Shown here: one piece after another, positions 1 through 7,020 of the stretch | How the letters are laid out: each line of letters opens with the position of its first letter | Numbering within the stretch: the stretch's first letter is position 1 | DNA from: CAZYVA01 sp964650695 | Lineage (GTDB): Bacteria > Bacillota > Clostridia > Lachnospirales > Lachnospiraceae | Direction of reading: 5' to 3' | DNA: 15,189 bases | Assembly (NCBI GenBank): GCA_964650695.1 | Contig: CAZYVA010000048.1 | Coordinates: 1 to 15,189, forward strand | Position numbers and translations under genes: made by a program | The notes under the pieces: generated by a model | Database searches by the model: none | What the model was told of the DNA's origin: nothing | The model's input: only the letters and a program-made list of their open reading frames with translations

Positions 1-55
1 CAAATATCCAAAAATCCGATGCAAGCTTGCTTGCAAGAGGATTTTCGGATATTTG
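1..55 (-). repeat. 55-base near-perfect palindrome, candidate terminator or intergenic repeat
   Basis: Bases 1-9 pair with 47-55 and bases 11-17 with 39-45. The one unmatched position (10/46) is A.C on the plus strand but U.G on the minus strand, so a minus-strand RNA could pair 17 in a row. Inside, 20-25 pairs with 30-35 around a 4-base loop. The element starts 11 bases after the stop codon of the ABC-class ATPase gene, where the leftward transcript should end. It is AT-rich and no free U-run is visible, because the window ends at its outer edge. It may be a terminator, or a dispersed palindromic repeat that happens to sit there. Confidence 0.6.
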
Positions 56-66
56 ACCCTGGGTGG

Positions 67-1785
67 CTACATCCTCAACCCCCTGTAACGGTTTACGCAT
101 GCAAAAATCTCTTCGCGCCTTGGCATGGCAAGGTTCCCTGGCAGCGCCCCGAAGTCCTTTGGGTTCCCCCCGGCCACGGCATAAAACCCACTTTTTTCCA
201 TCTGCCCAAGAAGCGCCCCGACCTGCTCCTTTACCGTCTGTTTCCCGTCCAGCTTTCCTTCCTCCAGCATTTTCAGGATGTACCCCAGGCACGTAAGCTG
301 CTGGGGATCCGCAAGCTGCTCTACATACCGCAGATCCACCGTGTCATGGTTCAGCATCACGCCGTCCCGGCCCATCGTCTTGATCTTGATCCTTCCCTTA
401 TGGAACACCTCCGGGTTTTTCCTCGGCTTCCTGTCAAACACAGGCTTTTCCAACGCTTTCTCCGGGAATGTCAAACCAGGGTAAGCTTTCGCGGCCTCCT
501 TCGCCTGCGCCGTGATCTCTTTTGGCACATAGTGGTCCATCTGCAGGATATGGTCCGCCACTTCAAAATAAGCCCCGGAGCTTCCGGCAACCAGGATCGT
601 AGACAAGTCAAAAACATTTAATAATTCCCTCATCCGTTCAATAAACGGCGTGATCGGCTCCATGTCCCGATGGATGACCCTCTGCATCAGCTCGTCCCTC
701 ACCATGAAATTGGTCGCGCTGGTGTCCTCATCGATCAGAAGCACATGCGCCCCGGCTTCCATCGCCTCCACCACGTTCGCCGCCTGCGACGTACTTCCGC
801 TGGCATCCTCCGTATAGAAAGCGTGGGTATCCTTTTGGTTCGGAAGGTCGTTGATAAACATGGAAATATCCGTATGCTTGATGCTTCTGCCGTCCTCCGC
901 GCGGATTTTCACTGCATCCGCGTCGGTAATGACATATTCCCGTCCGTCTCCCCGGATATGGGGGTAAATACCGCTCTCCAATGCTTTTAAAAGCGTGGAT
1001 TTCCCGTGATAGCCGCCGCCTACGATCAACGTGATCCCCTTGGGGATCCCCAGGCCGGTCAATGTCCCCCGGTACGGAAGCTCCATGGAAATCCGCATGG
1101 ATTCCGGGCTTTTAAACGGAACCGCCCCTTTCATCGGCCGCTGCGACACGCCCGATTCTCTTGGAAGGACCGCCCCGTCCGCCACAAAAGCGACGAGGCC
1201 GCGCCTTGCAAGCTCGCCGCGGATATACTGCTGGTCCACGGAAAGCTCCATGACCTTTTCCACGGCCTGCTTGTCCAGGTTCCGGTAAAGCAGCGCCTGG
1301 TCCACGCACTCCGGCAGGAAGTCAAACAAAATCTTGATCAGCTCGCCTGCATTGATGGAACGCCCGTTTGCCGGGAATCCGGCCTCGAACCGAAGCACCA
1401 CCTTCCCTGTGGCTTCCTCGACCGCGCAGGCGCTCCGCTCCAGTACCTCCTGCCCGCAGCGCGTCACAGACAAAATCCCGCTTTTCCCGGAACCCTTTGC
1501 CTGGAAGGAAAACCTGCGGGCGCATTTTTCAAACATCCGTGTCAGGTGATCCTGCAAAGCGATCCTCTTTCCTTTCTCATCATACAAATACGGCGGAAAG
1601 CCCGCCTGCTTCCCCGCCACTTCGATATGGAGCCTGGATGGCGCCGCGAACGGATCCCCCTGGACATGGTCGATCCCCAGGAGATACCCCGGAAACTGGT
1701 ACAGCCCCTTTGTCCCTTTGTACGCCGGATAACCCCGGTGGTCGATGCTCCACAATAAATTTTTTAACTCTGTTGCTGTTGTCAT
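67..1785 (-). CDS. ABC-class predicted ATPase (PF09818 family)
   Basis: A predicted soluble P-loop ATPase of the PF09818 / COG3044 family, whose cellular role is unknown. The N-terminal part carries the family-typical IDHVQGDPF stretch near residue 40. The ATPase half has a Walker A motif GGGYHGKST (about 256-264), an ABC-signature-like SGSTSQ (about 329-334), a Walker B motif VLLIDED (about 348-354) and a switch-like VAGSSGAYF (about 399-407). There are no membrane segments and no permease gene beside it, so it is not an ordinary transporter ATPase. The start at 1785 (MTTATELK, 572 residues) follows a GGAG at suitable distance. An upstream ATG at 1800 would add five residues but lacks a clear ribosome binding site. 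The gene lies 12 to 27 bases downstream of the prolyl-tRNA editing gene, depending on the start, and appears to be last in the operon. Family assignment is firm; function is open. Confidence 0.9.
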   Translation of the reverse strand: MTTATELKNLLWSIDHRGYPAYKGTKGLYQFPGYLLGIDHVQGDPFAAPSRLHIEVAGKQAGFPPYLYDEKGKRIALQDHLTRMFEKCARRFSFQAKGSGKSGILSVTRCGQEVLERSACAVEEATGKVVLRFEAGFPANGRSINAGELIKILFDFLPECVDQALLYRNLDKQAVEKVMELSVDQQYIRGELARRGLVAFVADGAVLPRESGVSQRPMKGAVPFKSPESMRISMELPYRGTLTGLGIPKGITLIVGGGYHGKSTLLKALESGIYPHIRGDGREYVITDADAVKIRAEDGRSIKHTDISMFINDLPNQKDTHAFYTEDASGSTSQAANVVEAMEAGAHVLLIDEDTSATNFMVRDELMQRVIHRDMEPITPFIERMRELLNVFDLSTILVAGSSGAYFEVADHILQMDHYVPKEITAQAKEAAKAYPGLTFPEKALEKPVFDRKPRKNPEVFHKGRIKIKTMGRDGVMLNHDTVDLRYVEQLADPQQLTCLGYILKMLEEGKLDGKQTVKEQVGALLGQMEKSGFYAVAGGNPKDFGALPGNLAMPRREEIFACVNRYRGLRM

Positions 1786-1812
1786 TGATGCATACTCCAT
1801 TTCTATTCTTTT

Positions 1813-2355
1813 TTACAATTCCACGATCCTCGCCCGGTGGTGCGTAAAAGGCAGGAATTTTTTGATCAGATCCTGCGTCTTGATCTTCAGGTGCGTTGTG
1901 TTAATGCCGACGTTGCAGACAAAATACTCGGCCTCCGCCACCTCCTTGTCCAAAATCAACTGCACATAATCATCCGTATCGTGCAAAAGCCCCACAACGC
2001 TCGCTGAACCCGGCTTCGTGCCAAGATACGCCATCATATGCTCCGGCGATGCAAAGGACATCCTCGAAACCCCCAGTTTTTTACTGAAGGACGACGTCTC
2101 GAAGGCTTTATCCTCCGGCATGACCAGCAGGAAGAAGCTGGTTTTGTTCCGGTTGCACAAAAACACATCCTTCCTCACTGGCGCGCCAAGCTTGACGCCG
2201 ATATCACGGCATTCCTCCATGGAAGAAACCGCGTCATTATCCACACGCTCAAAAGGGATCCCCAGTTTGGTAAATACCCTGTAAACCTCCTGCTCCAACG
2301 GGACTCTGTCCTCTACGTCTTCCGGGACCGCCGTTGTGATCGCACTGATATACAT
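1813..2355 (-). CDS. Free-standing prolyl-tRNA editing protein (YbaK/ProX family)
   Basis: A predicted trans-acting aminoacyl-tRNA deacylase of the YbaK / ProRS-INS domain superfamily (PF04073), closest to the ProX/PrdX type. Known members hydrolyse mischarged alanyl-tRNA(Pro) in the cytoplasm, correcting errors of prolyl-tRNA synthetase. The 180-residue length is about right for the single domain. Visible landmarks are APVRKDVFLCN (about 58-68, with the lysine expected for this fold), LGTKPGSASVVGL (about 111-123) and VGINTTHLKIKTQDL near the C-terminus. The ATG at 2355 follows GGAGG with six bases between, which is a strong start. It sits between a small membrane-protein gene and the ABC-class ATPase gene, all on the same strand. 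The exact mischarged substrate (Ala, Cys or other) cannot be read from the sequence. Confidence 0.88.
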   Translation of the reverse strand: MYISAITTAVPEDVEDRVPLEQEVYRVFTKLGIPFERVDNDAVSSMEECRDIGVKLGAPVRKDVFLCNRNKTSFFLLVMPEDKAFETSSFSKKLGVSRMSFASPEHMMAYLGTKPGSASVVGLLHDTDDYVQLILDKEVAEAEYFVCNVGINTTHLKIKTQDLIKKFLPFTHHRARIVEL

Positions 2356-2409
2356 CTCCTGCCTCCAGTCTGGCCCGCATAAAGCGAAGCCTTTGATTCG
2401 GAATTTCCG

Positions 2410-2868
2410 CTATTCTTCCCTTACAAATACCATCTGCCCCCCGTATTCCCGTTCCGTCAGGGCGAGCTGCCCATCATCCACATTATAATCAAACTCCCTG
2501 AGGATGGGGTTGACAGCCGTTTGAAGCATGGCTTTTGTGAATTTCCCGCCGGATTCTTGTGCCAGCTCCTCAAGATTGCTTTCATCCGCATGGAACGCAA
2601 TGAGCTTCGCGTCCTTATCCAGGGTGTAATCCACCTGCACTTCCACATCTGAAGCCTCTCCCACCTCCAGGAGCGTCACAACCGCCGCGCCGGAGGATTG
2701 GACCGCCAGCATCATGGCCCTGTCTTCCCCTGACCAGGTCCCTTGCAGCGGATTTGTCATGAACATTTTCGCCAGCAGATAAGCGGCCACAAGGACAATC
2801 ACGATTGTCGATGCGGTCGTTGCGACCGTCCACTCTTTGCTCCGTTTTTTTTCATCAATTCCTGCCAC
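2410..2868 (-). CDS. Hypothetical single-pass membrane protein, possibly lipocalin-like outer domain
   Basis: Not recognised with certainty. The 152-residue product has a charged N-terminus (DEKKRSKEW), one strong membrane segment at about residues 16-35, then a soluble part of about 115 residues. The soluble part opens with LQGTWSGEDRAMML and alternates beta-strand-like stretches, which resembles small lipocalin-like domains of Firmicutes that start with a G-T-W pattern. That resemblance is inference. The soluble part should face the outside, since the positive charges precede the membrane segment. The start is GTG at 2868, supported by GGTGAG five bases upstream. It lies 62 bases after the 77-residue orphan gene and 54 bases before the prolyl-tRNA editing gene, so probably in the same transcript. 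Confidence 0.75.
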   Translation of the reverse strand: MAGIDEKKRSKEWTVATTASTIVIVLVAAYLLAKMFMTNPLQGTWSGEDRAMMLAVQSSGAAVVTLLEVGEASDVEVQVDYTLDKDAKLIAFHADESNLEELAQESGGKFTKAMLQTAVNPILREFDYNVDDGQLALTEREYGGQMVFVREE

Positions 2869-2900
2869 TTTTACTCACCGAGCCCTCTCATTCTTTTTCC

Positions 2901-2920
2901 GCGGGGCGTCCGTCCCCCGC
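2901..2920 (-). other. GC-rich intergenic hairpin
   Basis: GCGGGG (2901-2906) pairs with CCCCGC (2915-2920) around an 8-base loop, between the 77-residue and 152-residue genes. No U-run follows on either strand, so it is not a standard intrinsic terminator. It may slow ribosomes or RNases, or be a pause site. Confidence 0.45.
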
Positions 2921-2930
2921 CCACGATCCA

Positions 2931-3164
2931 TTATTTTTCCAGATCCACCAGCAAATAGAACCCTTTTTCCGTTTTCTCTATTTGATGGATCACGCCTTTC
3001 CTCGCCAGTATCCTCTGCCCGGTGCGGTAAATCCCGGACATGGCGACAGACGGCTCCACCAGATACGTATACTGCCCGGTCACCGCGCTCCGTTCGCTGA
3101 TCTCTACCTCCTGGCCGACTTCCACCAGTCCCTCCCGTTCCATTTTAAACCGTTCCCTGCGCAT
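2931..3164 (-). CDS. Small orphan protein, 77 residues
   Basis: I do not recognise this protein. The start is ATG at 3164, which follows AGGAGG (3174-3179) at nine bases. Longer in-frame readings would run into the upstream gene and have no such site. The product begins MRRERFKMEREG and is rich in alternating polar and hydrophobic residues (VEISERSAVTGQYTYLVEP, GFYLLVDLEK). This suggests a small all-beta fold with a C-terminal strand. It has no cysteine, no signal peptide and no membrane segment. It begins 34 bases after the COG2426 membrane-protein gene and is followed by a hairpin and the 152-residue membrane protein. The strong ribosome binding site and intact frame argue for a real gene. 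The role is unknown, and a nucleic-acid-binding or adaptor function would be guesswork. Confidence 0.72.
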   Translation of the reverse strand: MRRERFKMEREGLVEVGQEVEISERSAVTGQYTYLVEPSVAMSGIYRTGQRILARKGVIHQIEKTEKGFYLLVDLEK

Positions 3165-3173
3165 AGGGCAAAA

Positions 3174-3179
3174 CCTCCT
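3174..3179 (-). promoter_or_regulatory. Ribosome binding site fixing the start of the 77-residue gene
   Basis: A perfect AGGAGG on the minus strand, nine bases before the ATG at 3164. It rules out the longer in-frame reading that would begin inside the preceding gene. Confidence 0.8.
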
Positions 3180-3198
3180 CACTTTTCGGATATCCTCC

Positions 3199-3711
3199 CT
3201 AACCCAATAGCTGCACGCCCCCCAGAAGGCCATAGGAGACTATGCACATAATAACTGCCGCCATCAAGATCCCAAGCACAGCCGCCGGAAATGCCTTTTT
3301 AAATTTGATCCCCAAAAGAGCGGCGATCAACGACCCGGTCCATGCCCCGGTCCCCGGAAGCGGGATGCCCACGAACAGGACAAGCCCCCAAAATTCATAC
3401 TTCTCGATCTGTGCGCTCTTGCTCATGGCCTTTGCCTCCAGCTTATCTACAATCGGCTTCAGCATCCTTGTCTTTTTCATCCAATTGAAGACAGGTGTGA
3501 TCAGCAAAAGGATAAACGGGACCGGCAGGATATTGCCAATGATGCAGATGGGCAGCGCCCTTGGCAGGGAGACGCCGAGCAGCGGCCCCGCCACCAGGAG
3601 CGCGCCCCGAAGTTCCAGGATCGGGATCATCGAAATAATAAAAATGATCGCTTCTTTCCCAACACTCCCGCCCAATGCTTCTATGATCCCCTGTACAAGT
3701 GTCTCCGTCAT
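3199..3711 (-). CDS. COG2426 / PF06695 small multi-drug export family membrane protein
   Basis: A 170-residue integral membrane protein. Landmarks of PF06695 are the early IPILELRGALLVAGPLLG stretch (about 29-46), a second hydrophobic span around NILPVPFILLLITPVF (about 59-74), the IPLPGTGAWTGSL segment (about 115-127) and a C-terminal hydrophobic span ending in YGLLGGVQLLG. The family is annotated as putative small multi-drug export proteins, but to my knowledge this rests on thin evidence, so the transported substrate should be regarded as unknown. The ATG at 3711 has only a weak upstream GGAA. The gene follows hisC after a 95-base gap that carries a hairpin (3768-3801), so its expression may be set separately from the aminotransferases. 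Confidence 0.85.
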   Translation of the reverse strand: MTETLVQGIIEALGGSVGKEAIIFIISMIPILELRGALLVAGPLLGVSLPRALPICIIGNILPVPFILLLITPVFNWMKKTRMLKPIVDKLEAKAMSKSAQIEKYEFWGLVLFVGIPLPGTGAWTGSLIAALLGIKFKKAFPAAVLGILMAAVIMCIVSYGLLGGVQLLG

Positions 3712-3767
3712 GATGGTATTCCGCTCACTTTCCTGTTTTTATTGAACTGTCCAGTACCTTCACAGCC

Positions 3768-3801
3768 ATAGGAAACGGCCGCATTGATTGCCGCTTCCTA
3801 T
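3768..3801 (-). other. Intergenic hairpin between hisC and the COG2426 gene
   Basis: ATAGGAA (3768-3774) pairs with TTCCTAT (3795-3801), and CGGC (3776-3779) pairs with GCCG (3790-3793). The single mismatch between them (3775/3794) is A.C on plus but U.G on minus, so a minus-strand transcript pairs 12 in a row around a 10-base loop. It lies six bases beyond the hisC stop codon. No U-run follows, so it is more likely an RNA-stability or pause element than an intrinsic terminator. Confidence 0.6.
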
Positions 3802-3806
3802 ACGCT

Positions 3807-4889
3807 TTATTGTCCCAGGCCCGTTTCAGGCAGGCCGCCATTGATGTACCGCTCCAGAAATGCCAGCAATGCTTCCATTTCTTCCCGCGTCCCAATGGTG
3901 ATACGCATATACTGCCGGATGCGCCCGCTATCCCAGTAGCGCACATAGATCCCCGCTTTTTTTAACGCTTCAAAGATCTGCTTCGCTTCATAGGAGGGGT
4001 GGGTCACAAACAAAAAATTCGCCTGCGAATCCAGGCAGGCAAAGCCCAGTTTTGTCAGTTCCTGTTTCGCCCACTCCCTCGTCTGTATGATTTTATGAAT
4101 GGTTTCCTCAAAATATCCTTGGTCCTTGACTGCCGCCGCGCCGCAAAACAGGGACGTCTGGTCCATCGTGTAGGAATTAAAGGAATATTTTACATCGTTC
4201 AGATACCCGATCAGCTTCGGGTTACTGAGCGCATAGCCGATCCGCATCCCCGCCATGGAACGCGACTTGGAAAAGGTCTGCACAACGATGAGGTTGTCGT
4301 ACCGGTCGATCAGCTCCAGCGCGGAGCGCCCGGCAAAATCCACATATGCCTCATCCACAATGACAATGGAGTCCGGGTTGTGGCGGATGATATCCTCCAC
4401 CACCGGCAATTCCTCATAAATCCCTGTCGGAGCATTCGGGTTCGGAAAGATCACGCCGCCGTTTGGCGCGTAGTAGTCTTCTTTTACGATCCGGAAACCG
4501 TCATCCAGCTTTTTTTGCTCGTAAGGGATCCGGTACAGCCCCGCCCACACTTTATAAAAAGAGTAGGTGACGTCCGGGAAAAAAATCGGTTTTTCTGAGT
4601 TAAAAAAAGTCAGGAAACACAGGGAGATCACATCGTCCGATCCCACCCCGACAAAAATCTGGTCTTCTCTGACCCGGTAATGGCCTGCCAGCGCCTTCAC
4701 CAGCATCCCGGCCGAAGGGTCGGGGTAAAGGCGCAGCCGCCCGGCTTCCATGCCCGCCAACGCCGCCGCCACTTTCGGGGACGGTGGGTAGGGGTTCTCA
4801 TTCGTATTCAGCTTCACTGCCTTGCCCTGCGGCTGTTCCCCTGGCACGTAAGGCTCTGTTTTCCGGATATTCTTTTCAAATGCTCTCAT
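3807..4889 (-). CDS. hisC: Histidinol-phosphate aminotransferase family protein
   Basis: A fold-type I pyridoxal-phosphate aminotransferase of the HisC family, 360 residues, the usual size. Visible motifs are the HisC-typical N-terminal LNTNENPYPPSP (27-38), NPNAPTG (150-156), DEAYVDF (179-185), the cofactor-binding lysine in FSKSRSMAGMRIGY (206-219, Lys208) and the substrate-carboxylate arginine in QYMRITIGT (about 326-334). HisC converts imidazole-acetol phosphate and glutamate to histidinol phosphate in histidine synthesis. No other his gene is present here, so the enzyme could instead serve, or also serve, aromatic or other amino acids. It starts three bases after the preceding aminotransferase gene stops, with AAAGG eight bases upstream of the ATG, which implies tight co-expression. 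Family is certain; true substrate is not. Confidence 0.9.
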   Translation of the reverse strand: MRAFEKNIRKTEPYVPGEQPQGKAVKLNTNENPYPPSPKVAAALAGMEAGRLRLYPDPSAGMLVKALAGHYRVREDQIFVGVGSDDVISLCFLTFFNSEKPIFFPDVTYSFYKVWAGLYRIPYEQKKLDDGFRIVKEDYYAPNGGVIFPNPNAPTGIYEELPVVEDIIRHNPDSIVIVDEAYVDFAGRSALELIDRYDNLIVVQTFSKSRSMAGMRIGYALSNPKLIGYLNDVKYSFNSYTMDQTSLFCGAAAVKDQGYFEETIHKIIQTREWAKQELTKLGFACLDSQANFLFVTHPSYEAKQIFEALKKAGIYVRYWDSGRIRQYMRITIGTREEMEALLAFLERYINGGLPETGLGQ

Positions 4890-4892
4890 CTC

Positions 4893-6092
4893 TTATACCT
4901 TTGTCAACTGGTAGTCCCGCGCCAGTTCCCCGAATTTCGGCAGCGCGTCTACAATCGTCCTGTGCGCCACGCAATACGCCAGCCGGACGTACCCCGGACA
5001 CGCAAAGGAACTTCCCGGCACAAGGAGCAGGTTATATTTCTTCGCTGCCTGGCAGAACGCCTTTTCATCCGCGACCGGCGACTTTACGAACAGGTAAAAC
5101 GCCCCTTCCGGCTTGGTGCATGCAAAGCCGAGCTTTCTCAGGCCATTATACAGTGTTTCCCGGTTGCGGTCATAGAACGAGATATCCGTCTTTTGTGTCA
5201 GGCATTTTGCCACCAATTTCTGCTGCAGGGTCGGCGCGTTGACAAACCCAAGGATCCGGGTCGCCACATTCGCCGCCGAAAGCACATCCCCGCTGTCCGC
5301 CGCTTCATCCGGTATCACAAGGTATCCGATCCGCTCTCCCGGCAGGGAAAGGGACTTGCTGAAGGAATAACCGACAATTGTATTGGCATAATATTTTGTC
5401 AGGTACGGGACCTCCACGTCCCCGTACACCAGCTCCCGGTACGGCTCATCGGAAATCAGGTAGATGTCTGTCCCGTATTCTTTCTGCTTTTTCTCCATCA
5501 CCGCCGCCATCTTTTGGATCGTTTTTTCCGTGTAGACGACGCCCGTCGGGTTATTCGGGGAATTGACGATCACGGCCCGCGTCCTCGGCGTGATCTTCTC
5601 CTCAAATTCATCCAGCTTCGGCTGGAACGTCTCCGTATCCGGCGATATCTCCACCAGCACGCCGTCATAGTTGTCCGTGTAAGACCGGTACTCCCCAAAA
5701 TAAGGGGCAAAGACAACCACCTCATCCCCTGGGTTGAGCAGGGTTTTCAGGATGACGTTCAGCCCCCCTGCCGCCCCCACAGTCATAACGATATTCTGCC
5801 CGCCGAAAGCTGTCCCGAACCGCTCGTTCAAGGACTGCGCAACCGCTTCCCGGACGTCCGCGTAGCCACTGTTGCTGCTGGTATACCCATGCAGCACTAT
5901 CGGGTCGCTTTCCTCCAAAAGCTCTAGGATGGCTGTTTTTACCGCCTCCGGCGCCGGGACGTTGGGATTGCCCAGGCTGAAATCAAATACATTCTCCGGC
6001 CCGTACATCTGCGCCAGCCGGCTTCCCTCCTCAAACATCGCGCGGATAGCGGAACTGTTTGCCACCATCTTTTTCATCTTTTCTGCAACCAT
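4893..6092 (-). CDS. Class I/II pyridoxal-phosphate aminotransferase (aspartate-aminotransferase-like)
   Basis: A cytoplasmic fold-type I aminotransferase of 399 residues. It shows SLGNPNVPAP (39-48) near the N-terminus, NNPTG (180-184), SDEPY (214-218), the cofactor lysine in YSFSKSLSLPGERIGYL (242-258, Lys246) and an arginine in YVRLAYC (368-374) that should bind the substrate carboxylate. It resembles the I-gamma group of aspartate or aromatic aminotransferases common in Clostridia. The amino donor and acceptor cannot be fixed from sequence. The ATG at 6092 follows AAGGAG at eight bases. The gene lies 12 bases after the DUF2156 gene and three bases before hisC. Placing two different aminotransferases back to back suggests a shared pool of keto acids, but this is inference. 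Confidence 0.88.
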   Translation of the reverse strand: MVAEKMKKMVANSSAIRAMFEEGSRLAQMYGPENVFDFSLGNPNVPAPEAVKTAILELLEESDPIVLHGYTSSNSGYADVREAVAQSLNERFGTAFGGQNIVMTVGAAGGLNVILKTLLNPGDEVVVFAPYFGEYRSYTDNYDGVLVEISPDTETFQPKLDEFEEKITPRTRAVIVNSPNNPTGVVYTEKTIQKMAAVMEKKQKEYGTDIYLISDEPYRELVYGDVEVPYLTKYYANTIVGYSFSKSLSLPGERIGYLVIPDEAADSGDVLSAANVATRILGFVNAPTLQQKLVAKCLTQKTDISFYDRNRETLYNGLRKLGFACTKPEGAFYLFVKSPVADEKAFCQAAKKYNLLLVPGSSFACPGYVRLAYCVAHRTIVDALPKFGELARDYQLTKV

Positions 6093-6104
6093 CGCTCATT
6101 CTCC

Positions 6105-7013
6105 TTATCCCTGAATTTCTTTTGCATACCCTTTCTCAACGAAAAAAGCCGGGCGGTAAGTAAGCTTTGCCTGCCGGAGCCCTTCCAGGCCCGTGTCCTC
6201 CTCGCGGTTGACATACCGGTATCCCATGCAGGCGTGCGCGACAAACTGCTGGTTGATCATCGGGTAAGCGCCCTCGATCCCGGCAAGCGCTTTCTCGATA
6301 TGCACCACAAAGGTATCTGAACAGACCGGCTCGCCCATCGTGATCGCGGCCACTTGGCCATCCACCCGTAAAAGCCCGCCCACAAGCCCCAGCTCATCAA
6401 ACAGCCGGAGGGCGTTCAGCGTCACGTTCATTTCCGCGTTTTTTTCCACATCCTCCTCGCAGCCGTTTTCATTCCGCCACTTCAGGGCCATCTGAAAACA
6501 TTCCTCCAGGTTTTCCTTCCCCATAGCCTCGTAACCCCAGCGGCCCTCATAGGCTGCCTTGAAGTGATTGATATGGTTCCGCTTCCCATGGAGCTTCCTG
6601 CCCGGCAGCGTGGCAAGCTTCTCGGATTCATATACATAATCCGCCTCATCGCGGTTATATTCAACCTGGAACCTTCCCGGATACCAGCTTTCCAGCTTTT
6701 CAAAATTGTCCGGGGTCACGCTGTACATGGAAAACGGGTATCCTTTTTTGGCGCTGTACGCTTTCATGGCTTCCAGCGCCCTTTTGACGTCGCCGTCTTT
6801 TCCCGCCGGGAACGCAAAAGACAGGTGCGTCTCATCCTCCCTCTTGAATATAAGCGTATCCTCGGCCACCGCCCATTTCACCGGGTATTTCCTGGACCAC
6901 AGGTACACGTTGGCAAAACACCGGTCGCAGCTTCGGCTGGTATGATGGTGAAAGTAGTGGGAAATGACCGCTCTGTCTTCAAGCTCCGGGCGTTTAAATT
7001 CGGTTTCTTCCAT
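6105..7013 (-). CDS. DUF2156 / PF09924 (LPG synthase C-terminal-like) protein
   Basis: A 302-residue soluble protein of the DUF2156 family, which shares the tandem GNAT-like fold of the catalytic part of lysyl-phosphatidylglycerol synthase (MprF). Family-typical stretches are YVYESEKLATLPGRKLHGKR followed by NHINHF (about 126-150), a central GLLRVDGQVAAITMGEP (about 214-230) and near the end VNREEDTGLEGLRQAKLTYRP (about 270-290). There is no membrane domain, so unlike MprF it has no flippase part. The family is thought to transfer an aminoacyl or acyl group, possibly from aminoacyl-tRNA, but the real substrate of these stand-alone forms is unknown. The N-terminal half has several Cys and His (HHHTSRSCDRCF, 22-33). 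It starts seven bases after prfA stops, with GGAGG and AAGGA upstream of the ATG. Confidence 0.85.
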   Translation of the reverse strand: MEETEFKRPELEDRAVISHYFHHHTSRSCDRCFANVYLWSRKYPVKWAVAEDTLIFKREDETHLSFAFPAGKDGDVKRALEAMKAYSAKKGYPFSMYSVTPDNFEKLESWYPGRFQVEYNRDEADYVYESEKLATLPGRKLHGKRNHINHFKAAYEGRWGYEAMGKENLEECFQMALKWRNENGCEEDVEKNAEMNVTLNALRLFDELGLVGGLLRVDGQVAAITMGEPVCSDTFVVHIEKALAGIEGAYPMINQQFVAHACMGYRYVNREEDTGLEGLRQAKLTYRPAFFVEKGYAKEIQG

Positions 7014-7020
7014 AAAATCC

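Noticed and set aside
153..400. CRISPR array or tandem repeat block
   Set aside because: No regularly spaced direct repeats were found here or elsewhere in the window.
19..621. 200-residue plus-strand frame starting inside the left palindrome
   Set aside because: It runs antisense through the C-terminal part of the ATPase gene and has no domain or convincing ribosome binding site.
3165..3233. Longer form of the 77-residue protein (100 residues)
   Set aside because: It overlaps the preceding gene by 35 bases and has no ribosome binding site, whereas the ATG at 3164 has a perfect one.
4680..5927. 415-residue open frame on the plus strand
   Set aside because: It lies antisense to the clear aminotransferase gene and the start of hisC, and has no family motif. 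It reads as His, Arg and Pro-rich shadow sequence caused by GC-rich third positions on the other strand.
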